NCBI GenBank assembly: GCA_934512155.1
Contig: CAKSWS010000036.1
Coordinates: 1 to 14,107, forward strand
DNA length: 14,107 nt
Direction of reading: 5' to 3'
From: an uncultured Eubacterium sp.
GTDB taxonomy: Bacteria; Bacillota; Clostridia; Oscillospirales; Acutalibacteraceae
Shown here one piece after another: positions 6,352 to 14,003 of the stretch. The notes under the pieces were generated by a model. The model did no database searches and was not told the origin of the DNA. It was given only the letters and a program-made list of their open reading frames with translations. Both the position numbers and the translations under genes were made by a program. Numbering within the stretch: position 1 is the stretch's first letter; each line of letters opens with the position of its first letter.

Positions 6352-7569
6352 TTATTCTGCGTCATCAGCGTCATCTGTAAGGATTTCAACTGTTTCTTCA
6401 GGTTTTTCCATGCATTCTTTCATTGAAAGGCTTACACGTTTTTTGTCAAAATCAATATCGGTAATTCTTGCTTTAACAACATCGCCTACTTTAAGAACAT
6501 CGGCAGGAGTATTAATTCTGTCCCAACTGATTTGGCTGATGTGGATTAAGCCGTCAATACCCGGAATAACTGTAGCAAAAGCACCGAATGATGAAAGACC
6601 AACGATTTTAGCGTCTACATCTGTGCCTACAGGATAATCATTTTTAAGAATTTCCCACGGATTATCTTCAACCTTTTTGAAGCCAAGAGAAATCTTTTGA
6701 TTTTCAGCGTCAAGAGACTTGATAGTAACTTCAACCTGATCTCCAACTTTAACAACTTCCTGCGGATGCTTAATACGAGTCCATGAAAGTTCACTGATAT
6801 GAATCATACCGTCTACGCCGCCGATATCAACAAAAGCACCGTAATTAGTAAGAGATTTAACAGTACCTGTTAATTTCATACCTTCTTCAAGTTTAGCCCA
6901 AGCTGCTTCTCTTGCTGCTTTTCTTTCTTCGTTTGCAACAACCTTAATTGAACCTACTGCTCTTCTTCTTGCAGGGTTAAGGTCTATAACTTTAAAACGA
7001 ACTGTTGTGCCTTTAAGAATATCAAGTTCTTGATTTCTCGGAACACCTGAAAGTGATGCAGGAATGAATACACGACTGCCCTTTGCTGAAACAAGAACGC
7101 CGCCTTTAACAACACCTGTTACAGTGCCTTCAAGAACTTCGTCTGCTTCTTTGGCAGCAACAATTTCATCCCAACCTTTAAATGCGTCTGTTAACTTCTT
7201 GGAAAGTTTAAGTACGCCGTCTTGGTCATCTGTTTTCATGATGATAAGGTCAAGTTCATCGCCGACAGACACAACATCTTCGCACTTATCAAATGGCTCG
7301 GATGAAAGATCGTCTGCTGCAATAACGCCGGTTTGTTTTCTTCCCGGAACATCAACAAAAACTTCTGTAGGTGTGATGTTTACAACAATTCCCTTTACAA
7401 TTTTACTTGTGTCATCATCGCTGAATGACTGTTCGAGCATTTCTGCGAAGGATGCCTCTCCATCAGCAGATGCTTCGACAGCAGCCTTATCGGCCTTATC
7501 AGCGGTTTCTGCTGTCTCGGCAACAGTTTCTGTTGCTTCAACTTCCTTTTCTTTAATTTCTTCGGACAT
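6352..7569 (-). CDS. Possible internally initiated free S1 protein, nested in ispH-S1
   Basis: Inside the fusion, the in-frame ATG at 7567-7569 (Met279) is preceded by a perfect AAGGAGGT Shine-Dalgarno sequence (7580-7587) ending 10 nt upstream. Initiation here would yield a 405-residue protein of the linker plus all four S1 domains, without IspH, starting MSEEIKEKE. The position coincides with the end of the IspH fold. The AAGGAGGT bases encode Lys-Glu-Val, common near IspH C-termini, so the site may be partly coincidental. The nested product is inference from the sequence only. Confidence 0.4.
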   Translation of the reverse strand: MSEEIKEKEVEATETVAETAETADKADKAAVEASADGEASFAEMLEQSFSDDDTSKIVKGIVVNITPTEVFVDVPGRKQTGVIAADDLSSEPFDKCEDVVSVGDELDLIIMKTDDQDGVLKLSKKLTDAFKGWDEIVAAKEADEVLEGTVTGVVKGGVLVSAKGSRVFIPASLSGVPRNQELDILKGTTVRFKVIDLNPARRRAVGSIKVVANEERKAAREAAWAKLEEGMKLTGTVKSLTNYGAFVDIGGVDGMIHISELSWTRIKHPQEVVKVGDQVEVTIKSLDAENQKISLGFKKVEDNPWEILKNDYPVGTDVDAKIVGLSSFGAFATVIPGIDGLIHISQISWDRINTPADVLKVGDVVKARITDIDFDKKRVSLSMKECMEKPEETVEILTDDADDAE

Positions 7570-8403
7570 GGATTTGAGTACCTCCTTGATAATTACTGCC
7601 GGTGTGGACGCACCTGCAGTTACTCCAACTACATTATAAATTGAAAAATCAATTTGTGAAAGTTCATTTGCAGTTTCAATCAGAAATGCAGGACAATGCT
7701 CTTTACAAACATCTCTTAACTTACAAGTATTGGACGAATGGCGACCCCCGACGATAACCATGGCATCACACTGCTGTGAAAGAGTGTATGCCTCTTGCTG
7801 TCTGTCAGACGTTGCATTGCATATTGTATCAAATATTTCACAGTTTGTACATACCTTTTTAAGAATTTTATTACATTTTTTCCACTCATCAACACTAAAA
7901 GTTGTTTGAGATACACATATTAAGTTTTCTTTGTTTGACAAATTGTGAATTTTGACAAAATATTCCAATTCTTCCTCATTTTTGAAAACAAAAGATTCGC
8001 CTACACAAAATGAGCGAATACCCATAACCTCCGGGTGCTTTTCATCGCCGGCTATAAGTGTTACTGTTCCTTCCGGCTTTGAACTGACAATCTTATGAAT
8101 TTTCAAAACAAAAGGACAAGTTGCATTTATATACTCAATACCTGCACTTTCAATTTCATCTATAACACTTTTTTCAACACCGTGGGTACGAATTACAATT
8201 TTATAGTTCTTCGGACATTCGGTTGGATTGTCTATAGTAAGAACGCCTTTTGAGTTTAAATCGTTTACAAGCTGCTGATTATGAATAATTGGACCGAGAG
8301 TGCAACATTTTTCATTTTTTTCCACTAAATCATAAACCAAATTAACTGCCCTGTCTACTCCGAAACAAAAGCCTGCTGTTTTAGCAAGTTTAATTTCTTT
8401 CAT
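6352..8403 (-). CDS. ispH: IspH (HMBPP reductase) fused to ribosomal protein S1
   Basis: This 683-residue fusion is characteristic of Clostridia. Residues 1 to about 278 are 4-hydroxy-3-methylbut-2-enyl diphosphate reductase, the last MEP pathway step, which makes IPP and DMAPP. The three [4Fe-4S] cysteines are present: Cys13 (GFCFGV), Cys96 (ATCPFV) and Cys195 (ICNATSD). So are the substrate residues His41 (GPIIHN), His74 (RTHGV), His123 and Glu125 (KHPEV), Thr167 (SQTT) and SSN 223-225. An acidic, Ala/Glu-rich linker covers about 280-330. Four S1 RNA-binding domains follow (about 335-403, 424-489, 511-577, 597-662); the last two are the most canonical (YGAFVDIGGVDGMIHISELSW), and the tail is acidic. 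The start at 8401-8403 has a GGGAGG site and overlaps plsC by 14 nt; an upstream in-frame ATG lacks one. It is the last gene of the operon. Confidence 0.97.
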   Translation of the reverse strand: MKEIKLAKTAGFCFGVDRAVNLVYDLVEKNEKCCTLGPIIHNQQLVNDLNSKGVLTIDNPTECPKNYKIVIRTHGVEKSVIDEIESAGIEYINATCPFVLKIHKIVSSKPEGTVTLIAGDEKHPEVMGIRSFCVGESFVFKNEEELEYFVKIHNLSNKENLICVSQTTFSVDEWKKCNKILKKVCTNCEIFDTICNATSDRQQEAYTLSQQCDAMVIVGGRHSSNTCKLRDVCKEHCPAFLIETANELSQIDFSIYNVVGVTAGASTPAVIIKEVLKSMSEEIKEKEVEATETVAETAETADKADKAAVEASADGEASFAEMLEQSFSDDDTSKIVKGIVVNITPTEVFVDVPGRKQTGVIAADDLSSEPFDKCEDVVSVGDELDLIIMKTDDQDGVLKLSKKLTDAFKGWDEIVAAKEADEVLEGTVTGVVKGGVLVSAKGSRVFIPASLSGVPRNQELDILKGTTVRFKVIDLNPARRRAVGSIKVVANEERKAAREAAWAKLEEGMKLTGTVKSLTNYGAFVDIGGVDGMIHISELSWTRIKHPQEVVKVGDQVEVTIKSLDAENQKISLGFKKVEDNPWEILKNDYPVGTDVDAKIVGLSSFGAFATVIPGIDGLIHISQISWDRINTPADVLKVGDVVKARITDIDFDKKRVSLSMKECMEKPEETVEILTDDADDAE
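7580..7587 (-). promoter_or_regulatory. Consensus Shine-Dalgarno site inside ispH-S1
   Basis: On the minus strand these bases read AAGGAGGT, fully complementary to the anti-Shine-Dalgarno core, 10 nt before an in-frame ATG at the IspH/S1 boundary. It is a better match than the site used by the fusion's own start. Confidence 0.55.
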
Positions 8404-9049
8404 TCTTTTCTGCCTCCCAAAGCGAAAGAATATTATCCATAACAAGATTTGCGGCAAATTTAATATCTTTTGTTACAACTTCTTCTTTGTCAAGCTGCAT
8501 ATCAGCAAGAGAAAGCATTTTACCATATGAAACAGTAACTTTTTTACCTGCTTTAATAGGACCATCGCAATAAATACAAACAGGAAGAACACTTGCGTTT
8601 GTTGCCTTTGCGATTACTGCAACGCCGGACTTTGCTTTTTGAGGAACGCCGTTTTTATCTTTAACTCTTTTACCCTCCGGGCAAATAGCCATTACATGAC
8701 CTTCTTCAATAATTTTTTCGCCGTATTCTATAGCGGAATTATCTCCTTTTCCTCTTTTAACGGGAAAGCCGTAAAGGTGCTTGACAACCCAACCCACAAC
8801 AGGATTTTTAAAAAGTTCAACCTTTGCCATAAAATGAAGTGGAGGAACATTTTTGGGAATTGCGACAAACACAGGATCAAGAGCACAGGTGTGATTAACG
8901 GCAACTATGTAACGCTGGCTTTCATCAACAGGAACATTTTCAAGACCTTTAAATTCAAGCTTATACATCGATTTAAAAATCGGACCGAAAACTGTTTTAA
9001 CAAAGCCGTAAAATTTGTAATGTTTAACTACACTGTAATCAAAATTCAT
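8390..9049 (-). CDS. plsC: 1-acyl-sn-glycerol-3-phosphate acyltransferase (PlsC family)
   Basis: This 219-residue membrane-associated acyltransferase is expected to convert lysophosphatidic acid to phosphatidic acid in phospholipid synthesis. The catalytic NHTCALDP block gives the HX4D motif with His53 and Asp58. It is followed by FPVKRGKGD (about 95-103), CPEGKR (123-128) as the EGTR-type substrate motif with Lys in place of Thr, and VLPVCI near 154-159. The N-terminus is only moderately hydrophobic, so attachment may be peripheral. An AAAGGAG site inside the end of cmk precedes the ATG, and the stop overlaps ispH by 14 nt. The cmk-plsC-ispH order is common in Clostridia. The acyl donor and exact acceptor cannot be read from sequence. 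Confidence 0.92.
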   Translation of the reverse strand: MNFDYSVVKHYKFYGFVKTVFGPIFKSMYKLEFKGLENVPVDESQRYIVAVNHTCALDPVFVAIPKNVPPLHFMAKVELFKNPVVGWVVKHLYGFPVKRGKGDNSAIEYGEKIIEEGHVMAICPEGKRVKDKNGVPQKAKSGVAVIAKATNASVLPVCIYCDGPIKAGKKVTVSYGKMLSLADMQLDKEEVVTKDIKFAANLVMDNILSLWEAEKNERN

Positions 9050-9055
9050 AACTAT

Positions 9056-9715
9056 TTATTCTCCTTTAATTATATCAATAATCATTTTTACCGACTGTTC
9101 AATATTAAAGCCTGTATTATCGGCAATTACTGAATCATCGCACGGCTTCATTGGTGCAATTTCACGATGACTGTCTTGATAATCACGCTTATTAACATCA
9201 TCCAAAACATCTTCAAATGTAACATTTTCACCTTTGGCAACAAGTTCGTCATACCGCCTTTTTGCCCTACAATCGGCAGAAGCTGTTAAGAATATTTTTT
9301 TATCTGCATTAGGCAAAACAACCGAACCTATATCTCTGCCATCCATAATAACATTATTATGCTTTGCAATATCACGCTGAAGATTTAAAAGGAACTCACG
9401 AACAGCCGGAATTTTTGAAACATTTGATGCACCCATAGAAATTTCGGGAGTTCTGATTAAGCCTGAAACATCTTCGCCGTTTAAAATAACGCACTGTATG
9501 CCGTTTTCGTCAAATTCAAGCTTAACGTTTGTATTTTTTAACATATCAACAATTTTATCATCATTATCTATAACACCGCTACGCACGGCATTTAAAGCTA
9601 CCGCCCTATAAAGTGCACCGGTATCAACATAGATAAAACCTAATTCCTTTGCAACGGCTTTAGCCACGGTGCTTTTTCCTGCACCTGCGGGACCGTCTAT
9701 AGCAACATTAATCAT
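9056..9715 (-). CDS. cmk: (d)CMP kinase
   Basis: Cytidylate kinase phosphorylates CMP and dCMP to their diphosphates using ATP, recycling CMP from lipid and RNA turnover. The 219-residue length is normal for the bacterial type. Residues 8-16 are the Walker A loop GPAGAGKST. FIYVDTGALYRA (27-38) and DGRDIGSVVLPNA (125-137) are the CMP-binding signatures, and the arginine-rich RAKRRYDEL with the later NKRDYQDSHREIAP form the lid and ribose-contacting region. The ATG at 9713-9715 has an AAAGGA site. The gene lies 24 nt downstream of the flavoprotein and 6 nt upstream of plsC, so it is mid-operon without its own visible promoter. Pairing with plsC makes sense because phospholipid synthesis releases CMP. 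Confidence 0.97.
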   Translation of the reverse strand: MINVAIDGPAGAGKSTVAKAVAKELGFIYVDTGALYRAVALNAVRSGVIDNDDKIVDMLKNTNVKLEFDENGIQCVILNGEDVSGLIRTPEISMGASNVSKIPAVREFLLNLQRDIAKHNNVIMDGRDIGSVVLPNADKKIFLTASADCRAKRRYDELVAKGENVTFEDVLDDVNKRDYQDSHREIAPMKPCDDSVIADNTGFNIEQSVKMIIDIIKGE

Positions 9716-9739
9716 AAATATAAATCCTTTCGTTTACAA

Positions 9740-10963
9740 TTACATATTAACACCGCAGGTATAGCCTGTGGAAAAAGCGATTTGAAGATTAAAACCGCCT
9801 GTATAAGCATCCACATCAATAACCTCACCGGCAAAATAAAGATTGTCTATTATTTTTGAACGCATTGTTTTGGGATCTATTTCTTTAACATTTACACCGC
9901 CGCTTGTAACAATGGCAGTTTCAATATCATAAAAAGACGTAATATTTAAAGTAAAATTTTTAAGCAGCGATACAAGATTTTTTCTTTGCTCTTTAGTTAT
10001 TTCATTAACCTTTTCGTTTGGTTTTATTCCGCTTAATTTAACAATAACAGGAATAATTTTTTTAGGCAACAACGCCCCTAAAGAATTGATAAAATCTTTA
10101 TTTTTTTGCTGTTCAAAATCACGTTGCAATCTTTTATCAAGCTGCGATTCGTCAAGTGCGGGTTTTAAATCTATTACAAGAGAAAATCTGCTGCCGTCAA
10201 AATCTTCAATATGACTTGACGCAGAAAGAATTACAGGACCGCTGACGCCAAAATGAGTAAAAAGCATTTCGCCGAAATCACTGTAAAGCAGTTTTTGATT
10301 TTTGAAAAGCTTTACCGATATGTTTTTCAGGCTAAGCCCCTGAAGTTGGGGAATAAAATTATTATTTGAAACAAGGGGAACAAGTGACGGCTTAATTTTT
10401 GTTACGGTATGTCCTGCCGATTTGGCAAGAGCATAACCGTCGCCTGTTGAACCTGTTGTAGGATAACTTAAACCGCCGGTACAAATTGCCACACTGTCAC
10501 ATGGCAGTGCCGAGCCGTCATCAAGCAAAACGGCAGAAATTTTATTGCCGTTGAAAGCAAATGCTTTTACACAGCCGTTAATAATTTTGGCGCCTTGTTT
10601 TTTTGCGTTACCCACAAGGGCGTCTACAATATCCACAGATTTATCACTTTCGGGAAAAACTCTGTTTCCCCTTTCGATTTTTGTTTTTACACCTAAATCT
10701 TCAAAATAAGCAATAGTATCATAAGGCATAAAATTTGAAAAAGCAGAATACAAAAATCTTGGATTTTTAACAACGTTTGATATTAATTCGTTAATATCAA
10801 AGCAGGCATTTGTTACATTACATCTGCCTTTACCGGAAATGAGCACCTTGCGGGCAGGTCGTGGCATTTTTTCAACTACAACCACATTGTTGCCCAAAGA
10901 GGCGCTTTGTGCCGCCGCCATTAAACCCGATGCACCGCCGCCGATTATAACAACATTTTTCAT
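9740..10963 (-). CDS. HI0933-family NAD(P)/FAD-dependent oxidoreductase
   Basis: This 407-residue flavoprotein belongs to the HI0933/YhiN family, sometimes annotated as aminoacetone oxidase family; the physiological substrate of most members is unknown. The N-terminal Rossmann motif VVIIGGGASGLMAA places GGGASG at residues 8-13. ARKVLISGKGRCNVTNA follows (about 37-53) and is a strong family signature. SVAICTGGLSYPTTGSTGDGY and the C-terminal NLYFAGEVIDVDAYTGGFNLQIAFSTG complete the FAD site. No signal peptide or membrane segment is seen. AAAGGA precedes the ATG at 10961-10963. The gene is 10 nt downstream of the ABC-F gene. It often precedes cmk in Clostridia, which supports the operon but does not reveal its reaction. 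Confidence 0.93.
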   Translation of the reverse strand: MKNVVIIGGGASGLMAAAQSASLGNNVVVVEKMPRPARKVLISGKGRCNVTNACFDINELISNVVKNPRFLYSAFSNFMPYDTIAYFEDLGVKTKIERGNRVFPESDKSVDIVDALVGNAKKQGAKIINGCVKAFAFNGNKISAVLLDDGSALPCDSVAICTGGLSYPTTGSTGDGYALAKSAGHTVTKIKPSLVPLVSNNNFIPQLQGLSLKNISVKLFKNQKLLYSDFGEMLFTHFGVSGPVILSASSHIEDFDGSRFSLVIDLKPALDESQLDKRLQRDFEQQKNKDFINSLGALLPKKIIPVIVKLSGIKPNEKVNEITKEQRKNLVSLLKNFTLNITSFYDIETAIVTSGGVNVKEIDPKTMRSKIIDNLYFAGEVIDVDAYTGGFNLQIAFSTGYTCGVNM

Positions 10964-10973
10964 ATATTATCCT

Positions 10974-12866
10974 TTATACTTCATCAAGCTCGGAAAGCTG
11001 TATTGAAAGTTCTTCCCAAAGTTGATACAAACTGTCTTTTTCCTGATTCGTTTGATGAAGTTTTTCTGTAATTTCCATTAATTTTTCATAAGGTGGATTT
11101 GAAGCAATATCCTCTTCAAAGAGAGCGCACTTTTCTTCCAAATCCTCTATTTGTGCCTCTGCTTTTGAAATTTGTGTTTTAAGTTTACGCACAGCACTTG
11201 CTCTTTCCTTTTTCAGCTTATAATCGTTAACCTTTACAGGTTTTTCACGAGCAGTTTGCTCTTCATCAACCTTTCGTTTTTCAAGATAATAACTGTAATT
11301 ACCGTCATAGCGGCAAACGCCGTCCTTACTAAGCTCAAGAACAGAGGTAGCAAGTTTGTTTATAAAATACCTGTCGTGAGAAACAATAAGCATTGTACCA
11401 CTGTAATTAAGCAGAGTATTTTCCAATTCTTCCCTTGAAAAGGCATCTAAATGGTTTGTAGGTTCATCAAGCAAAAGAAAATTATATTTTCCCAACATTA
11501 ATTTTAATAATGCAATTCTTGCACGCTCGCCGCCAGAACAATTTTTAAGCAATTTAAACACATCGTCGCCCGTAAACAAAAAAGATGCCAAAGCATTACG
11601 CACAGCAGTTTCCGTTAAAGCAGGAAAAGCGCTCCAAACCTCATCAATAGCTGTTTTATTTAAATCAAGCTTTGCCTGCACCTGGTCAAAATAACCGGTA
11701 AACAAATTTGCCCCGAATTTAAACGAACCGCCGGTTGGTAAATAATCTTTCATCAAGATTTTTAACAATGTGGTTTTACCGCACCCGTTATCTCCCAAAA
11801 GGAAAAGGCGTTCTCCTTTTTTAACGTTAAAGGAAACGTTTTCAAAAATCTTTTTATCGCCAAAAGATTTTGAAAGTTCAAAAACGTCAAGCACATCTTC
11901 CCCTGAAACACATTTCGGCGAAAAATCAAACCTGATTTTTTTTACTTTGGCGTCCGGTACAACCATTTGTGCCTTAATTCGCTCTATAACTTTTTCCTTA
12001 CTTTCAGCTGTCTTTATGTTTTTTTCTCTGTTCCACTGCCTTTGCTGAGCTATTATTCCTTCAAGCCGCTGAATTTCTTTTAAATCATTTTCATATTTTT
12101 CTTCAATAGCTTTTTGCTCTGCTTCTTTTTTTACAAGGAACTCTGAATAACTGCCTTTATAAAAGCGCATCTTTTTATTTTCTATTTCAATGGTTTTATT
12201 TGTTACTTTATCTAAAAAATACCTGTCATGCGAAATAACAATGAAAGAACCTTTATAATCCGCAAGAAAACTTTCAAGCCATTCAACAGCAGTAATATCA
12301 AGATGGTTTGTAGGTTCGTCCAAAAGCAACAAATCGGCATTTGAAAGTAACAACTTAGCAAGAATAAGCTTTGACTTTTGACCGCCTGACAGTTTTGACG
12401 TAGGCATATCAAATTCTTTTTCGGTAAAGCCCAAACCGATAAGACTTGAACGTGTTAAACTTTTATAAGTTAAACCACCGTTTTTTTGAAATTCATTTGT
12501 CAAATAATCCTGACGGGCAATAAGCTCATCACTTGGATTATCAATTAACTGTTTTGAAATATTTTCAAGCTCATGTTCTGTTTTAATTAAATCGGAAAAA
12601 ACGGAAATAAGTTCGCCGTAAACAGAATTATCATCTGCACATGAATGTTGTGCCATATAACCAACTTTAATGTTTTTGCCCAAATAGCAAGCTCCGCTGT
12701 CCGGCGTATATTCACCTGTAATAACTTTAAATAAAGATGTTTTGCCTGCCCCGTTTACTCCCACAAAACCGATTTTATCTTTTTCATAAACATCAAAAGA
12801 AACATTGGTGAAAAGCGTATTTTCGCCAAAAGACAATGTTAAATTTTGAACCGATACAACTGACAT
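10974..12866 (-). CDS. ABC-F family ATP-binding protein (YdiF/Uup-like)
   Basis: This 630-residue soluble protein has two fused ABC ATPase domains and no membrane segments, the ABC-F architecture of translation factors that act at the ribosomal E site, or in some members protect against antibiotics. Domain 1 has GVNGAGKT (36-43), LSGGQ (159-163) and LLLLDEPTNHLD to 190. The inter-domain linker (about 245-315) is charged and helical. Domain 2 has GDNGCGKT (358-365), CSGGE (443-447) and LLDEPTNHLD to 474. A C-terminal coiled coil (about 530-630) resembles the Uup/YdiF tail. All catalytic motifs are intact. The start at 12864-12866 has only a modest AAAGG site. The housekeeping context favours a general translation role over resistance. 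It is the first gene of the operon. Confidence 0.94.
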   Translation of the reverse strand: MSVVSVQNLTLSFGENTLFTNVSFDVYEKDKIGFVGVNGAGKTSLFKVITGEYTPDSGACYLGKNIKVGYMAQHSCADDNSVYGELISVFSDLIKTEHELENISKQLIDNPSDELIARQDYLTNEFQKNGGLTYKSLTRSSLIGLGFTEKEFDMPTSKLSGGQKSKLILAKLLLSNADLLLLDEPTNHLDITAVEWLESFLADYKGSFIVISHDRYFLDKVTNKTIEIENKKMRFYKGSYSEFLVKKEAEQKAIEEKYENDLKEIQRLEGIIAQQRQWNREKNIKTAESKEKVIERIKAQMVVPDAKVKKIRFDFSPKCVSGEDVLDVFELSKSFGDKKIFENVSFNVKKGERLFLLGDNGCGKTTLLKILMKDYLPTGGSFKFGANLFTGYFDQVQAKLDLNKTAIDEVWSAFPALTETAVRNALASFLFTGDDVFKLLKNCSGGERARIALLKLMLGKYNFLLLDEPTNHLDAFSREELENTLLNYSGTMLIVSHDRYFINKLATSVLELSKDGVCRYDGNYSYYLEKRKVDEEQTAREKPVKVNDYKLKKERASAVRKLKTQISKAEAQIEDLEEKCALFEEDIASNPPYEKLMEITEKLHQTNQEKDSLYQLWEELSIQLSELDEV

Positions 12867-12923
12867 AAATATTTTGACCTTTTAATTATTAAGCATTCAA
12901 AACATATTTTACACTATAAAGGC

Positions 12924-12952
12924 TTGAATGTGAAGAAAAATTTTGATATTAT
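12924..12952 (+). promoter_or_regulatory. Promoter for manA
   Basis: TTGAAT (12924-12929), a 17-bp spacer, then TATTAT (12947-12952) preceded by an extended -10 TG. It lies about 31 nt upstream of the manA ATG. The intergenic stretch 12867-12983 must also hold the promoter of the divergent ABC-F operon, but I see no equally good match for it. A TATAAT on the minus strand at 12948-12953 overlaps the manA -10 and lacks a convincing -35. Confidence 0.6.
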
Positions 12953-12983
12953 ATTTAAAGTTTTAAGAAAAGAGATAAAAATT

Positions 12984-13937
12984 ATGGATATTTTAAAATT
13001 AAACCCGGTTTTTAAAGATTATATTTGGGGCGGCACAAGGCTTCGTGATGATTTTGGGTATGAAAGTGATTTAACCCCAATGGCAGAAGGCTGGGTTTTA
13101 GCTTGCCACAAGGACGGAAAAAACACTGTTTGCAACAAAGAATACTGCGGAAAAACACTGGAAGAAATAATTAACGAAAAAGGCGTTGAAAAAACAGTTG
13201 GAACAAACGCTGCAAAATTCCCATATTTCCCTGTTTTGATTAAGCTTATTGACGCAAAGGACAACCTTTCTATTCAAGTTCACCCTGATAACGAATATGC
13301 AGAAAGAGTTGAGCATGAATTCGGAAAAACAGAAGTTTGGTATGTTCTTGACGCCGAACCCAACGCAACGCTTGTTTACGGATTTAAAGAAAAAATTACA
13401 AGCGAAGAATTTAAAAATGCAATAGAGAACAACACTTTAACAGATGTGCTGAATGTTGTTAACGTTAAAAAGGGCGATATGTTTTTTATAGAAGCAGGCA
13501 CTGTGCATGCAATAGGTAAAGGAACATTAATTGCTGAAATTCAACAAAACAGCAATTCAACATACAGAGTTTACGATTACGGCAGAGTGGGAAAAGACGG
13601 CAAACCAAGAGAATTACATATAAACAAGGCCGTTGACGTTTCAAAAACAGAACCTGCAAAATATGACACAAAGCCTTTTGGAAAAGAAGAAAAAATTGAA
13701 GGCGGCACAAAGCAGCTTTTAACAAAATGTGATTTGTTTACCGTTTACAAATATGGCATTCAAAAAGCAATAAAACTTTTTGCAGACGAAAAAAGTTTTA
13801 ACCACATTTTAGTTATTGACGGAAACGGAAAAATCAACAGTACTCCAATTAAAAAGGGCGACAGTTTTTATGTGCCGGCAAACTTTGGCGAATATGAAAT
13901 TTCCGGAAAATGCCAAATTATTTTAACAAAAATTTAA
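12984..13937 (+). CDS. manA: Class I mannose-6-phosphate isomerase
   Basis: ManA interconverts mannose-6-phosphate and fructose-6-phosphate in the cytosol. This feeds mannose catabolism or supplies GDP-mannose precursors. The 317-residue length fits the short Firmicute type I form. The zinc ligands are visible: Gln98 and His100 in IQVHPDN, Glu117 in GKTEVWY and His175 in AGTVHAIG. The following EIQQNSNSTYRVYDYGR carries the catalytic arginine region. The C-terminal beta-domain is complete and ends in a cupin-like GDSFYVPAN segment. The start is the ATG at 12984, giving MDILKLNPVFKDYIWGG; a TTG 60 nt upstream falls on the -35 box and is rejected. The gene is monocistronic, divergent from the ABC-F operon, and closed by a strong terminator. 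Confidence 0.95.
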   Translation: MDILKLNPVFKDYIWGGTRLRDDFGYESDLTPMAEGWVLACHKDGKNTVCNKEYCGKTLEEIINEKGVEKTVGTNAAKFPYFPVLIKLIDAKDNLSIQVHPDNEYAERVEHEFGKTEVWYVLDAEPNATLVYGFKEKITSEEFKNAIENNTLTDVLNVVNVKKGDMFFIEAGTVHAIGKGTLIAEIQQNSNSTYRVYDYGRVGKDGKPRELHINKAVDVSKTEPAKYDTKPFGKEEKIEGGTKQLLTKCDLFTVYKYGIQKAIKLFADEKSFNHILVIDGNGKINSTPIKKGDSFYVPANFGEYEISGKCQIILTKI

Positions 13938-13950
13938 TTTTAAAGAATAA

Positions 13951-13990
13951 AAGCCGTTAGTATTGCACAAAATACTAACGACTTTTTTTA
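13951..13990 (+). terminator. Rho-independent terminator after manA
   Basis: CGTTAGTATT (13955-13964) and AATACTAACG (13971-13980) form a perfect 10-bp stem with a 6-nt loop, followed by seven T residues (13983-13989). It begins within 20 nt of the manA stop. Confidence 0.93.
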
Positions 13991-14003
13991 TGGAGATGAT
14001 AAT

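Noticed and set aside
7064..7639. A 191-codon plus-strand open frame antisense to ispH-S1, rich in Ser, Thr and Ala
   Set aside because: Its composition is what the reverse complement of the Glu/Ala/Asp-rich linker and S1 coding sequence would give; there is no start signal or domain.
8639..9133. A 164-codon plus-strand open frame antisense to plsC and cmk
   Set aside because: It is Phe/Asn-rich shadow coding crossing two genes that are certain on the other strand.
12924..12983. TTG start extending ManA by 20 residues
   Set aside because: The TTG is part of the -35 hexamer of the likely promoter and the extra residues are absent from the ManA family, which starts near LKLNPVFKDYIWGG.
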